Positions 22,978 through 43,245 of a DNA stretch of 64,000 nt are shown piece by piece. Each line of letters starts with the position of its first letter. Within the stretch, counting starts at the first letter, position 1. The notes beneath the pieces are model-generated. The model had not been told where the DNA came from. It did no database searches and saw only the letters and a list, made by a program, of their open reading frames with translations. Both the position numbers and the translations under genes were made by a program. The stretch is from Cucumis sativus (lineage: Eukaryota > Streptophyta > Magnoliopsida > Cucurbitales > Cucurbitaceae), in assembly GCF_000004075.3 (NCBI RefSeq), contig NC_026657.2, positions 30,474,408 through 30,538,407 on the forward strand, read 5' to 3'.

Positions 22978-24974
22978 CTATTCCGAATCTTCCTTTGGTT
23001 TTTCAGAATCTTCCTTTGGTTTTTTAGAGGCTGGCCCATCATCTCTATTTTTCATTTTTGCTTCCCGCCGTTCTCTCTTCACTCCCTTTGATTTGTCGAC
23101 TATAGCCATATCTCCAACCTATGAGTCAAATTTGAGTAAAGCAAATTATTTGAATGACATACAATTTGTGATGAAAACGCTACTTCGGTGATAAACATGG
23201 CAAGGGAAGAGTTCAATAACATGAACCACTTCCAGTCCCTGCGGTATCTTTGACAGTCATGATTCTCTAACAAGAAAACAGATAGACAGACAGAGAGAGG
23301 GAGAGATGTGCACACACCTTTTGATCAGGAATATATATCCTTCCAATCTTGCCCTGAATAATATCTTTGCTAACATTTTTCTCCTGGGAGAAGTAAACAT
23401 CAAAATTAGGACAAACAGCTTAATGAAAAAATTGAAGTGTATTCATTAAAAAGATAGTTCATTAAACCTTCTTCTTAGCCTTATCCTTGGCTGTTTTCAT
23501 GGCTTCTTTCCTTAGCCCATCAGTAGGAAGTCGGTGGCGACGAATCACCATATCCATTGAAGGACCAACTTCAACTAGTTCCATTCTTGGAACTACTGAA
23601 CCTGATTTCTTCAATCGCAATGCACAATGAGTGAGAAATACTTTATTCGGTGAGATGGCTGTACATACATATACACGGTCCAATCCTGAAAGATTTAAAT
23701 TCTCTACAACCTGCAAAATACCATAGATATCTTTTATATCTACACCCTGAACAGTTACACTCAAGTCAACTAAAGCTGCAGGGTTTTTACCTCTCCTCGG
23801 AAGAAATCAAGCAAGACTTCCTTTAAATGCTTTAGCTCTTCCACATTCTCAAATCCTTCCCCAATGAAAGTAATGAAAGGCTTTGATCCCACCCGTGGAG
23901 ATAGTTTCTTATCGTACGCGAAAGAATGCATTGACTTGAAATTCTCAATCCCAACCTCAACCATGTCATAGATGTGCTGATTGTAGGTTCTTGCTATAAC
24001 AAGGTTATTGGGTCGTTTCTTTGAGTGAGAACCATACTGCAAAAAAGGTGCAATAATTACATCAATAAACAACTGGAGACATAGAAGTAAGAAGCTGTTT
24101 ACTATTTCATAATAACAAAGGAAAAGATAAACAAAGCTAGAACCCAACCGTAGCGGTGTTTGCATATAAACAAAGCAGTGTACCTCCTGAACTGACGTTC
24201 TCGAAACTCTTAGTGACTTAACTTACCCAAAAGAATGCAAATCATGACTATGTTTATCTACATGGGTTCATCCGTTTGAGAACTGCTTAGTTCTTCGATC
24301 ATTTGAGATATCTAAAACCCATTTAAAGAAAACTAGAAGCACTCATCCAAATGAATCAAACCTAAAGCGAAGCGTTACATGGCTCTAATTAATTTTATAT
24401 CAAATGGTTCGTTGTGATTGCAAGGTAAACAAAGTGCATCCGATGGGAAAACTAAGTTGAACTATCAAATACAAACCATAAAGAGGTACTCACTGCAGTG
24501 CTCCAATAAATTAAGCGAAATAAACAACCAAATACACCTAGATTATTAAGCATTCATAACTTTACTCACCAGGATAATACTACAGTCAGTCTTGAGAGAG
24601 AAGAATTCTAAAGACGCATCACCGCCACTTTCAAATGGTTTAATTCCATCATTCTTACGAGAATACTTCACGGCACTCTCTTTCTTCAGGTGATAAAGTT
24701 CCGTCAGTACTTCATTCAGCACGCCACTCGTTTTAGTTCCATGAAGTATCAGCGTCTTCTTCCCCGTCTCAACCTACAATATCCAAATCGATAACCAAAT
24801 CCATCAATGCACAAAACAGATAATAATCCAAAACCCACATACACTTCTATGAAATGCGTTTAATCAACAAACATAAACGCTTTACAGGGGACTGGAAGCA
24901 CTTACAAGTTTGGGAGCACGTTTCTCAAGCTCTCGCTTGACTTTCCGATTCTTGGGAGTTCTAATCTGCAACAT
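22978..24974 (-). CDS. RPF2: Ribosome production factor 2 homolog (Brix domain)
   Basis: Nucleolar 60S assembly factor; with RRS1 it helps load the 5S RNP into pre-60S particles. Six exons on the minus strand: 24906-24974, 24570-24773, 23791-24036, 23468-23710, 23318-23383 and 22978-23118, all phase 0, giving 322 aa. The start MLQIRTPKNRKVKRELEKRAP and the Brix-domain blocks (KKTLILHGTKTSG, RKNDGIKPFESGGDASLEFF, GSHSKKRPNNLV, FITFIGEGFENVEELKHL, FLTHCALRLKKSGSVVPRM, EVGPSMDMVIRR) match the RPF2 family from end to end. The C-terminus is basic (GVKRERREAKMKNR) and ends in two copies of KPKEDSE. Two telo-boxes lie upstream, as is usual for ribosome-biogenesis genes. Confidence 0.95.
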
Positions 24975-25006
24975 GGTGGAGGACAAGGGGATGAAGGAGA
25001 TGAGAT

Positions 25007-25118
25007 TTAGGGTTTGGTTGCTGAAGTAGCAGAGGAAAATCGATACACTTCCGGCGAATGCAAGCCGACGCCGATTTTGTAGGGCTTTGAAGGATGGGCG
25101 TCTTTAACGTTAGGGTTT
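25007..25118 (-). promoter_or_regulatory. Two telo-boxes upstream of RPF2
   Basis: TTAGGGTTT at 25007-25015 and 25110-25118 read AAACCCTAA on the minus strand, 33 and 136 bp before the RPF2 start codon. Telo-boxes in the leader or proximal promoter are typical of plant ribosomal and ribosome-biogenesis genes. A TGGGCC site II core at 25458 may act with them. Confidence 0.6.
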
Positions 25119-25149
25119 TGGGATCAAGTGGGGGTTTGCCAAAACTCAT

Positions 25150-25704
25150 AAAGCCACGTAATCCTCCTATTTAAATTATTGTAAAAAATACATTTTTGTC
25201 ACCCACATCTTTTTCTCTTTTCTACCTTTTATTTTCTCAAATAATTTGATTTAGTGATATTTACATGTTTTCAAGGTAGAGTTGAATGAGAAATCTAAAA
25301 CTATCCTAAAAACGAAAGAAATAGAAAATTAGAGAGAAATTGATGTAAATAGTTGAAAATATTTAATATTTTATTTTATCAATAATAAAAAATAAAATAA
25401 AAAGGGATTCATATAAATAAATAAATAAATATATATATATATTGATAAGTAAATAAATGGGCCAATGGAATAAAGAGCATAAAAAGCTTTACCTATTGCC
25501 CGCCACGCCGCCACTTCTCAATTTCTTCATTTAAGTGCTCCATTGCTCCCCATAGTCACCACCGCAGCAGATAAGAACTTGGAAAAAGAGGAATTTTACT
25601 AAATCTAAAAGTTTTTTTTTTTTTTAAATTTTATTTTGTTAATAATTAAAAATAAAAAGGAACGGACAGCTCAAACTGGGGGCTAAGCGTTGTTGCATTC
25701 TCTC
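25150..25704. other. Shared upstream region of RPF2 and PCFS4
   Basis: The two genes are head to head, with start codons about 1.1 kb apart. The middle is AT-rich, with an ATAAATA repeat at about 25415-25442 and the TGGGCC element at 25458. No gene is seen. Confidence 0.5.
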
Positions 25705-25711
25705 TATATAA
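25705..25711 (+). promoter_or_regulatory. TATA box of the PCF11-like gene
   Basis: TATATAA at 25705 followed by a pyrimidine-rich leader fits a start near 25740 and a 5' UTR of about 345 nt. The leader contains TTAGGGTTT near 25838 and again at about 26066, the latter just before the start codon. Confidence 0.45.
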
Positions 25712-26084
25712 CAAGCCCACTCTAAATCTCATTCCAAAGCCTCTCTTCTTCCCGGTTTCCACCATTTTTTTCCTTTCATTTCTATCCCCTTCCTTTCTTG
25801 TAAATCTTCCTTCTTCATTCTCTGTAATTTTCTACGATTAGGGTTTTGTTCTTGTACAATTCTGTGTGTTCACTCGGGTTTCTTTTTCTTTTTTTTTTCT
25901 TTTCCTTGTAATCTACATGTTGCTTTTGCGCGAACTAGTTGCTGGTAGGAAGAAATCAAGGAAAGTTATTGAGATCTTTTGTTTTCTTGTTTTGTCAATT
26001 TCTTTTCGTTTGTATCGATGATGTAATTATACAGAAATTAGAATTTTCATTAGTTTTAGGAAGGATTAGGGTTTTGGTTTGCTA

Positions 26085-32764
<6,680 letters not shown>

Positions 32765-35359
32765 TAGGGAGTGGTAGCTCTATACTGGTATTTTCTAGCT
32801 TCTGAATTCCTTTTTGTTTTCTTTTTGTTTCTTTTTTTCTTCTAAAGATATATAGTTGAGAATACATCAATGCAATGATCATTTTCATTCAGATCTTTAC
32901 CATCTTGTTTTCTCAGCAAATTTTCAATTAACATCAAATATATCTGTTGATGATATGAATGAGGCAGTGCAGTCCAAGTCCTGGCCGCTTGGCATCTCTA
33001 TATCCGCAAGCCTTTGTATTATCAAAAATCGGTCATACTAGCAAAGTGGTTTATGTTCACCATTATTTCTTTTCTCCTTGTATTTTTGCCTTAAATTTAG
33101 CTCTGGCACCAACTCGTGTTAGACAGCAACGGAGAGTTGTTTAAGATTCTCTTTTAGGTTTACGAGGGTTGTTCACTTATCTTGCGGGTCTGGTCTGGAT
33201 ATGACTATAATGATGATGTTGGATTTTGCTTCTTTTTGCTTCTATCATTTGGCCTTAGTCCCACCTTGTTTGGTTGATTAGACAAGCTTGGCATGGCAGA
33301 TATTGTTATACTTATGACAGATTTTATTGCAATAATTGTCTTCAACATTATGCGTTGTGTAATTATGAGAACGTTTCTGTTTGGATGGACATTAGACGTT
33401 AAAAAAAAAAAAAAAAGGAAAAAAAAAAAGCCAAATGATGACTCGAACGTAAAAATTCCTTTGATTCACACCCTTTGGTCGTAGAATTCTGTACCAATTA
33501 AGAAAAGCCAAATGATGACTCAAGCAAAATACATGCACCATTGTTGATCATGTGAGTATCATGATTGTTACAATTATACTTTCGTTAATTGATGCTTGCA
33601 AGTACCATCGTTTTTTTTTTTTTTTTTTTTGTGGTTTTTGCAATTCCTTTTCTTTTAAATAATTTTATGAAAGCTATGGTAAATTTTAATTAAAAAAATT
33701 GTATGCAACTTACATTTTGTTTAAGAAATTTTTTTTAAGAGTTGTTAAGGGTTGATGTTAAGAATTAAAATAAGGGGTTTTTTTAAAAATAAATAAATTA
33801 AATATCAAATTTTTTATACTTAAAAACAAAAATTCATTTGTAAATATTTTTTCTATTTCACTATTTTTGATAATTTTCTTTAAAATAAGCATAATTTAGC
33901 TTTTAAAGTTATTTTGTTTTGCTTCTTCTGCCCATTATTTACCTATCAAGCTTAATTTTAATTCTGAGAGAAAGAAAGAAATTATTGTAGATCATTGACT
34001 CGAGAGACTAATTAAGTAAATTAGGGTTGTAATATCATCTCACTCGGTTTTAGTTTACTTTCAATTGTGGTTTCGATATTAATCTCAAATTTAGTCTTTT
34101 TCTTTAATTTTTTAAAGCTTAAATCTAGTAATTTAAATTTAATTGGGTTTAAACTGTCTAAAATAATAATAATAACAATAATTTTTAGGTAAGGTGTAGC
34201 TTTAAGTGGATATATTATCAAAGTTTATAGAAGAAAGTTACTAAAAGTTAGTTGATATGGATGAGATTTGGACATTTTGGATATATATAATTCACTCGTG
34301 AGTTTATACTCAACCTAAGCTAAACTTAACTAATTTGATATTCTAATTTGATATACTTGTTTACTTTTCGAATTTGTTATTTCCACTGAAAGTAAAAAAG
34401 TAAAGTAAAATGGAGTTTTCAAATTCTTATCAACAACCGTCAAGTACTATAAAAAGAAAGGAAGTTGTTAATTTTAGAGAGTCTAATTAAGAGCTTTTCT
34501 TTAAAACCACTTCTTCTAAATCCATTTTAAGAGATGAAAATTCTGAAAAGTAGTTTTTCTCTAAATAGTAATCTAAAAGCTGTGGTTGAAAGTTATTATT
34601 GATTATTGGGTAAATCAAATTCAAATGGTTTTAGTGTTTGTTGAAAGGTTACGTGTTAAAACTGAATTGTCAAGTCTATGCTTAGTAAAACTTCTTTCTT
34701 ATTGTCTCAGTCTTACTTTTTTCAATATTGTTTTTTGTTTGTTGTTAATGTCATAATCTTACTATTCTTATGTTCCAACACCATCATCATCATCGTCATC
34801 TCTCTCCATTCTCTTATCCCCAAAAAGAAAAATGTACACTTTTTCTTCTCATTCTTTGTAGCTCCATTGACTTAGATTACTTCAGTTCGGTTCAAATTTC
34901 TCATGTAATGCTTATCTTAAAACAAGAAAGAAAAAGAACTTCTTTTGATTAGACGATATGATAAGTAAGAGATTTGATTCTTTGATGTTTGATCTTTCAG
35001 TTAATGTTCTGTAGTTTAATTTAAAATAGATGGTTGTAATTTTTTAATGGAGTAATTGAAAAATACCATCAAACTATCACTTTGTTGTTGTTATTATTTA
35101 TGAAAAGGGGGTCCTAACATCTACTTAAAGCCTTTATTTTCCTTGTAATAATAATAAAAACTTAAATATAAGATCATAGACTTGAGAAGAGACCAGAAAA
35201 GGGAAGAAGAAATGAATATAATAATAGTAATAGTAATAGTGTGTAGTAATGATAATAAATGTAAACAATATAAAACTGTATATATAAATATACGAAGAAA
35301 ACAGCAACAATTTCTTCTAGTTTAAGTATTTGGATATATACATAAAAACATATATTGAT
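32765..35359. other. PCFS4 3' region and AT-rich intergenic DNA
   Basis: The left part should contain the 3' UTR of the PCF11-like gene. Long A and T runs occur at 33401-33429 and 33611-33630. No other gene could be supported; the right end contains the PSK gene's 3' UTR (minus strand). Confidence 0.5.
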
Positions 35360-35882
35360 TCAAGGATTCTCATTTTGTGTGTAAACATAATCCAAGTGAG
35401 CTTCTAACATCATCTTCCTCTTCTCTCCTTCTTCTTCTTCTCCTACTTCTTTCTCTCCCTTTATCTACCAGAAAAAAAAAAAAAGAATTAAAATTAAAAT
35501 CCAAAGAAGGAAATTAGAAAATAAAAATAAATAAATGAAAAAGTAAAGGGTATTTAATTTACATGAGGGAAATCTGGCAATGAATCTCCTAATTGAACCA
35601 TTGATCCATAGCTGATCTTCCTGTGGGTTTCTTCTATACCTGCAAATTTTCGAGGAAAATCGAAAGGGAAACAGAAAGAAATAGTGAGAAAATAATGGAA
35701 GTTTTTTTTTTTACAAGAAAAAGAGGGAAGAAAAATTAAAAAAGGAAGGGTTTCTAGAAATGGGTTTTACCATGTTTGGATGGAGGGAAACTAGCAGAGG
35801 CAGAATGTGAAGAAAAGAGAAGAAAAATGAAGAGAAAAGAGATGAAGAAGAAGAAGAAGAAGCCATGGGAATTGTGGTTCAT
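35360..35882 (-). CDS. PSK: Phytosulfokine precursor with variant pentapeptide YVYTQ
   Basis: Precursor of a secreted, tyrosine-sulfated growth peptide perceived by LRR receptor kinases (PSKR). Three minus-strand exons: 35771-35882, 35563-35639 and 35360-35464, phases 1 and 0, with GT-AG introns and strong pyrimidine tracts; 97 aa, the usual precursor size. Residues 1-30 form a signal peptide (MNHNSHGFFFFFFISF ... HSASA). A variable segment (HRKISYGSMVQLGDSLPDFP) is followed by a Glu run, a basic RK and MMLEAHLDYVYTQNENP to the stop. The layout, with acidic stretch, basic residues, HLDY and a short tail, is that of PSK precursors (Arabidopsis PSK6 has a similar HLDYIYTQ ending). Two oddities: Val replaces Ile in the hormone, and the cysteine pair normally in the acidic segment is absent. 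The Asp before the first Tyr, needed for sulfation, is present. Confidence 0.85.
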
Positions 35883-38093
35883 TTTTCTTAATGCTGTTTC
35901 TTTTTCTCTCTTTCTTTCTTTTTTTTTTTTTTTTTTTTTGGAGGTGAAAAATGAGAGAAATGATTATTATTATTAGAAGAAGAAGAAGAAGAAGAGGGGA
36001 ATAGGTCTAATGGGAATGGAGAAAATGAAAAGAAAAAAGGAAAAAGGAAAATTAAATAGAGAGGAGAATAAAATAGAGAGATTGTGTGTTTGTTGCCTTT
36101 TTCAAGTCACATGGAGACACCAAAACAAAGGCAGTTATGGGCTTAAAAAATGCCAACAATCTTACAAATACCAATACTCTCTTCCTGGGCCATACCTCAC
36201 TTTAATTCCCTTCCTTTCTTTTTTTTATTTCTATTACTTTCTTTCCTTAAATTTAAATTAGAGAATATAATTCAAGTTCTCGTAATTTAAACGTGCATGA
36301 AAATATTAAAAAAAAAAAAAAGTTATAGAAAATTTGATATTTTATGAAAAATTTTATTTTTTGTATATGTCAATTTCATGAAAGTATGAAATTTTAATTT
36401 TTTGTATACATAAAAATTTATATAATGTATGCTCTCTACATTACATCATGTAGTGTTTGATATTTTAATTTTTTGAGCTTTTATTAACAATTTTAATTTC
36501 CACCTTAGGAGAAGTAATATCTAGCTATTATAAGCCTACTCAAAAAACAATTACCATGTCCATTAATTTAATATTATGATTTAGCACGAAAGCATAACTA
36601 ATCAAAAATCTTGAAAGAAAATAAACTTACATTGATAAAAGGATATTAATTTCGCTACTCATTTAAGTTTAATGTTTGATTCAGCAAAGTTACCAACTTT
36701 TATGATACATCTAATTCATTCTAATTGATTCATAAATTAGAAAATAATTCTCCCTCTCCAAATCTTAGGTTATGACTTTCTTTAAAATATAAATTTAAGG
36801 TAAGAACTTGAACCGAAAACTCCTTAATTATCAGATATATGCATGGGTACAATTAATTCAAACTCAGGATGAAAATTACATTATGCTTTAATCTTACTCT
36901 CATTGATTTTCTATATATTAAATGTTTCTATCACTTTTATCTGATTTAAAAATCAAACGTAACAAATGAAACGCACAAACATACAAATAATTGTTCTATT
37001 GGATTTCTATCAATAATCAATATAACAATGACGTGAAAAAAAACATAGAAACACAAATTAATTGGTTTATTGTCAAAGTAGAGAGAAAACAGAAAAAAGA
37101 TTGCTGCTTTTATGCATTTTTTTAGGGTTTCATGTGAACTTCAAAGCCAAAGGAAACCATAAAGTTGCTTTCTTTATCAAAGTTTTTTTTTATTATTACA
37201 TGTGAACTACAAACCAAAGATAAACCAAAAAGTTGTTTTTCTTTTCTATCATTTGGGATTTTACATATTTAACTATTAATCCCAATAACATTCTAATGTG
37301 TTTTCATTATATACACACAAAACAACATTAAAACAGTACATCACTAATAAAAATGGCATTTCTTAGAACAAATTCTTTTAGGTATACATAACAAATTCTT
37401 GGAACTGAATTAAAATGTTAATGTAGATAGATTAAAAACGTAATGCGTAGGAGAAGAGCACTTAATTTTTTCTATAAAATACCATAATATAATAAAATTT
37501 GAAGTTAGTGATGAATTGATTATAATTATTATAAAAGTCACATATAACTCCTCCAAATTAGTGATAATAATATTATAGTGATTAGAGAAAAAGAATAATA
37601 AAAAGAAGAAAAATAATGGTGGGATGTTAAATTAAAAATAAAGAAAAAGCTTAGTGGAAGAAGTCAAAGCTTAGGACTGCCATGGACGACAGCTGTCCGG
37701 AAAACCCCAAAATCATAAAAAAGTTTTTTTTATATAATTATTAATATTTTAAATTTTCCCTAATATTGAGAGAAATGCACGTGACCAACAATTTACAAAG
37801 CCTTTTTAATAACACTTTTATTTTAATGGGGAATTTGATTCTTTCTTTCAAAAAATCAAAACAAAACAAATCCTCTTGACAAAGCTATCAGACCTTCCAG
37901 ACTAACCCCTTTACAAATTTATAATAATAGAGCAATAAATACTAAAATTTGATTAAAGTGTGTGTGTTTGGTATAGAACTTAATTAAACAGGGGATTAGT
38001 ATGTTAAAAATGAAGCGTTTTGCAGTGTTCACATTCATAGCTGTTAGTCTGTAGAAATAAAAGTATACATAAACCATACAAGACAACAATAGT
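35883..38093. other. PSK upstream region and AT-rich intergenic DNA
   Basis: Next to the PSK start codon is a 29-base T run (35911-35939) and then a GAA microsatellite (about 35977-35995), which would be in or near its leader. Further right is AT-rich DNA without supported genes. Confidence 0.5.
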
Positions 38094-38111
38094 TTGTGTG
38101 TGTGTGTGTGT
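38094..38111. repeat. TG microsatellite
   Basis: About nine TG dinucleotides. About 80 bp further on, CATGCATGCATGCATG (38193-38208) contains overlapping RY motifs. Confidence 0.8.
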
Positions 38112-41100
38112 ATTTGGTATAGAAAGTGTTAAATTAATTTAGAAGTTTCTGACAAAAGCTATAGAAAGAAGAAGAAGATGATGCCATACATAACCATGCA
38201 TGCATGCATGTCCTTTTCTTGCCTTGGGAATTGGCTCCATTATAGAACTTTCTCACTACTCCATATATAGACTAGCTGTTCTTTTTCCAAATAATAAAAA
38301 TAAATTGCAAGATTCATTTTAAACTAATCTTCATTCTAATTAATTTCAAACAATAGCAGTACTTTGTTATATTATGTCTAAATATTTTAAATAATTTTTT
38401 TTTATTTTTATATTTTTGTAATAATTTATAATTCTTAAGAAAACCTATCCTCTCATTTTAAAAATAAAAACACCAGAATTACCAAAATATATAATAATAT
38501 TTAACTAATAATTAGTTTCAAAGTTTTGAAAGAACATTATGAATATAAAAATACTCTTCCATATTATTGATTTTTTCATTTATTGATTTATTGATTTATT
38601 GGGCATCTTTTCTCACTTTTCTTTTTCTTCACTTTTAATCTTCTTTGTACAATTATTCAAATAAAGTTTTGTTTTCTAATATTCCCATTATATTCAATTA
38701 TTCCCAAATTCCATTCTCATTTGTTACACAATTTTTCTTTGCCTACCTCTAGAAACATTTTGATTGTGACTTTGTTTTATGTCATTTTTTTGTGAAAGAT
38801 TTCAAACTTTTTTTTTTGACGTTTTTCGTTATATTCGATTCTCATTTTCTACAAGATTTTTCTTTATATACCTCTAGAGATTTTTTTATTGTGGCGCTGT
38901 ATATAAACATTTGAAAACTGATTTATGACTATAGAACTAGTCTCGTGCTAATGGTATCAATCTAAATCTAAGTTGAATGTTATCTTGGATAATATCATCG
39001 AAAATATTAATAAAACATAAACAAAACAAAACTTTCTAAACTATATATATATATAACAGTGAAAAAGTCATCTTATAAGTAGAAGATGTGATTGGGGTAT
39101 AAAAATATTTATTTTAATTCAGTGATTAAATTGATTATTTATAATTAAATAACATTACACCGCGTGTATATAAAATATATATATAGAATTTGATTTTTCT
39201 TTTTTAACTTGTGAAGAGTTTATAAATCTGTATTTGAAAAAATGGTGCAGTTTATGAAGTTCACAGTTGATTTGATATTTTGACACATAATTTCTCCACT
39301 TTCACTTCTTACACTTTTGTATATTTGAATAAAATACTTTGACCGTCCTGATTTTGGAACTAAATTATAAGTTTATCTAAATCATAGTGACCAAATTTGT
39401 AAGTTAATTTATAATATAATATAGTTGGTGTGTTATTCCAATTTATTTATATTTGATAGGGTTACTTTTTTGAACAATAGCAAGACACTAATTATTTGCA
39501 AATAGTTTTACTTTTTTTTGTTGGTACCTAATTAAATGTTTTGATTTTTGGTTTCAAAGGGTGTAGGGTCACTCACAAGTCTTGACCCCAAGACTTTGAA
39601 ACTATAAAGTGCATAATTATAATAACAACAACAACAATAATAATTTATTTTTCCCTTTTATTATTTTCTCTTAAAATATTGTTAATAGGAGACTTGTCAA
39701 TTATTTGTATACTAATGTTTCTAATTGGTTATTTTTTCATTTCAACAAAGTATTATTACATTTAGGATAAGATTTCAATTAAGCTTTTAAAAATTTGAGA
39801 GTAAATTATATATTTGTTTTTTTTAATGTATTAAAATTACACTTATTTCAATTCTTAAAAGCTAAAATATAAAATCAAAATCAACGTTAAAAATATCATA
39901 GCAAATTGATAGAAAAATAATTACAAAATATCACAAATTTATTTTCATTTAAAAGGCTTAACCCACACATATTCTATATCCCATTTCCATTTGCCCACCA
40001 GATTTGAAGAATTTTCTACCAAAGGGTATGAGTTTAATTAAAATCAAACACTCTTTCTAACATTATAAAAACAATTCAAAGTATATTAAATGAGAGTATT
40101 TCTATTGTTTAATTTTTAAAACTGAAGGAAATTGAATTTTGGCATCAGATTCTAAAGTCCGATAAATAAAAAGCTTTGGAGAAAAAAAAGTGAGATTCGA
40201 AGGAAATTATTTTAGGAACCGTCCAAATAATTTTGATGGGATTGCCTGTCTATTTTCACTCATTTTTCTTGTTCCATTTTCAAAATTTGACCCTCATTTC
40301 ATCAAAACAATATATACACTACATCCCACTCGAAAATATAGTCTCCCCTACTATAATTTGGTATAAACTATTTTAATATGATTACAAACCGGTGGAGAAA
40401 ATTGTTGCGAAAATAACAAACCCGATCTACAATGAAAGTTTTTGAATAGTTGTGTTGTAATAAAGTGTCGCAAACATCCTTTAGACTGAACTTATAATTT
40501 AACCTAAATTTTTAATTAGTTAAGTTGATAATTATTTTTAAATATTTAAATTTCATTGTTCAAATTAGAAGGAAAGAAAGAAAAGACATTGCCTTGTGTT
40601 ATATATGCCGCAAGCATATACCGATTGAATCATTTGAAAAATCCTTGCAACCATCCGAACCGGACCGAAACAAGAATTAAAGGCCCAGTATAGCTTTATG
40701 AACAACAGCCTCGATATTTGGGCCTTGGAAGACTCCGATATGGGCCGTCAGTTTTCTGGCCCGTTGAAATTTTAAAGAAGTGTTTTCTTCCCTAATACTT
40801 TTTGAGTTTTACTATACTTCAGTGTATTTACTCCAAAATTACGAATTTGATTTCATTTACTTTCAATAAATTTCAAAATCGTCTCTATAATTGGTTTTTA
40901 TGAGCGTCATCTTCATAAAATGCGAAATTTTGTTGTGGTTCATCAAATATTAACCTCATGATTTATCTTGAATTTACAATTATTAGTTTTAACCTTCATT
41001 TTAGTTTAATGTCCAATAATTCTTTACATGTTTTGAATCGATAGTTTATGTTTAGTTGAGACTAGTATCGTTGAAGTACGAGTCATCATCTCACTCTTGA

Positions 41101-43245
41101 GAGAATAAAAATAACGTCATTTAAAATTTACATATATTTTGTAATATATAAAACGGAAGAATCGAATATCTAACTTTAAAATCGTTGATACATATTTTAA
41201 GTTAAAATGTTTTCTTCAAATTATATTTTAGTTGTGGAAGATGAAGATATGATCAAAATTCATATTGTCCACTTTTAGGAATAAAATAATAAAAATTAAA
41301 TTCACGAGTCAATTATATCCACCGAAAAAGAAAAAAATGTCAATAAATGTCACAAGCCCCTCAACACGTCTTTTTTGTTTAAGTCAACTCTAAAGATTGT
41401 CCAATTGACATGTGACAAATTATTTTAAAACAATCCAATAATTTTCCCCAACAAATTAGATACGTAGGATGAATTAATTTTGTAGATGAATATGAAGTGT
41501 AAATATAATTGTATATATGATATGACCCATTGAATTGAATTATAGTTGTTTAATTTATGGACCCAATAGTAAGATAATAAAAGAATGGGTAGGGTTGAAA
41601 TTAGAATATTCCACAAAGTTGAAAAGACAGAAAATCTTGGGATGGTCTATGGGATCACGAGAGTCAATTAGTTCAACTTAACACCAACTCGTAAAGCACT
41701 TTTTTTCTTTTGGGTAGTTGATGAAAATTGAACAAGTTTGGCCTTTGACATTCAATTTAATTTTGGTTTGACTTATATACATATTATTTACTCCTTCTCC
41801 TCTCACAACCAACCCTTTCCCAACCATTTTTATCCAATAAAAACTTGTCATAAATTCAATACCTTCCTCGCAGTATGAACACTCCTATCATGCCTTCAAC
41901 AAACAAACCTTTCAAAACATAACTACGTTACCCAAACCGCTTCTTCCTACATCTCTAAAGCCTATATTATGTTCTCTCTAAAGGTTTGTTGCTAACAAAT
42001 ACAACATATGCTTTTATCTCTTTTTGGTTATATCGCATATGCGAGAGTATTGACAATCATCCACTGAGACAAAACATTGTATATTATTCTTCTCTTAAAT
42101 AGTTGTTTAGCTTCTCTCTATTCAACACGTTTTTTAGTTTTTCTATTGTAGATCATGTCATCAAGGTTTACTACATTTGTTTTCTCTATCATTTGGAATT
42201 AAGTTTGTGGTATGTAATGTACCACTTGATAAATTGCGTGACCCACCATGCTATTTTCACTTTGTGCTTAAAAATTATCGTGAATTTTTATGTTAGATGT
42301 GTTTTTCTTTTTGTCCTACACTTAAATATAAATTCGTGATCTTCAACTTTTCCATAGTTTATATGAGAATAGGTTGGGTAGGACATCTAAAAACCTAGAA
42401 GCAACTAACTAGACATAGATTAATTAATTATAACTAGTGTATGAACTCACAACACATGACTTTAGTCCATTATTTTTTAGTGAGAAGATGTGCATCACAT
42501 TCTATCCTTATTGAACTATCTTCCTTTTCACTATTGATATTCCGATAGAGTAAGTTACCAACTCCATAAATTCATCTTAATTATTCAACTATAATAAAAT
42601 AAATGACATACTCTTCAAGAAAAATAAAATGTTATAGGCAACTCCCAATTCTTGCCTCCATAATATTTGGAGATCCAAAATACTCTAATATTAATAATTA
42701 CAAATGAGATATTTTTTAGTTACAAATCAGGTGGACATATAGGTAATAATTAAACTAAAACTCTTGTTAACATCCATTAATAAGAAGGTTAGGTTTATAT
42801 TTATAGACCAAAATATATGAAATCTGTTTGATTGATCAAATCTATAAATGATTTCACTTTTTTCAAGTGGGTGTTCATCACAAAACAATATATACCGCTA
42901 AGCACAGTATACCTTCAACTTGACCTTGGTGCAACTTGGCTTTATATTTCCATTTCATTTCTACTACACTTCTCTAAAAAGTTTAATAACACTTTCATAA
43001 AGTGAACTCAAAGAAGAAGAAAAACACATTTTGGTAAAGTTTTAATAGATTTTGAAACTGTGAGTATTATAGTATTATAAATTTGCCCTTTTTGGTTAAT
43101 GGTGATCGTGCTTAGAGATCATCAAGTGGGGTGGATTCTATATCTGTTCTCTTATAATGCTACTTCTTTATATTCGCTTTCAATGTCCAACTTTTGACTT
43201 TCTCACAACCTATATTCCAATTTTGTTCTCTGTTCCGCCCAAAAT
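38112..43245. other. Gene-poor AT-rich DNA and PAN-gene promoter
   Basis: Five kilobases of AT-rich sequence. I looked for spliced small genes like the PSK gene and found none I could defend. The last few hundred bases must contain the promoter of the gene starting at 43246. Confidence 0.5.

Noticed and set aside
35776-35976. Plus-strand Lys-rich open frame over the PSK first exon
   Set aside because: Antisense shadow of the PSK signal-peptide exon and adjoining GA/T simple repeats.
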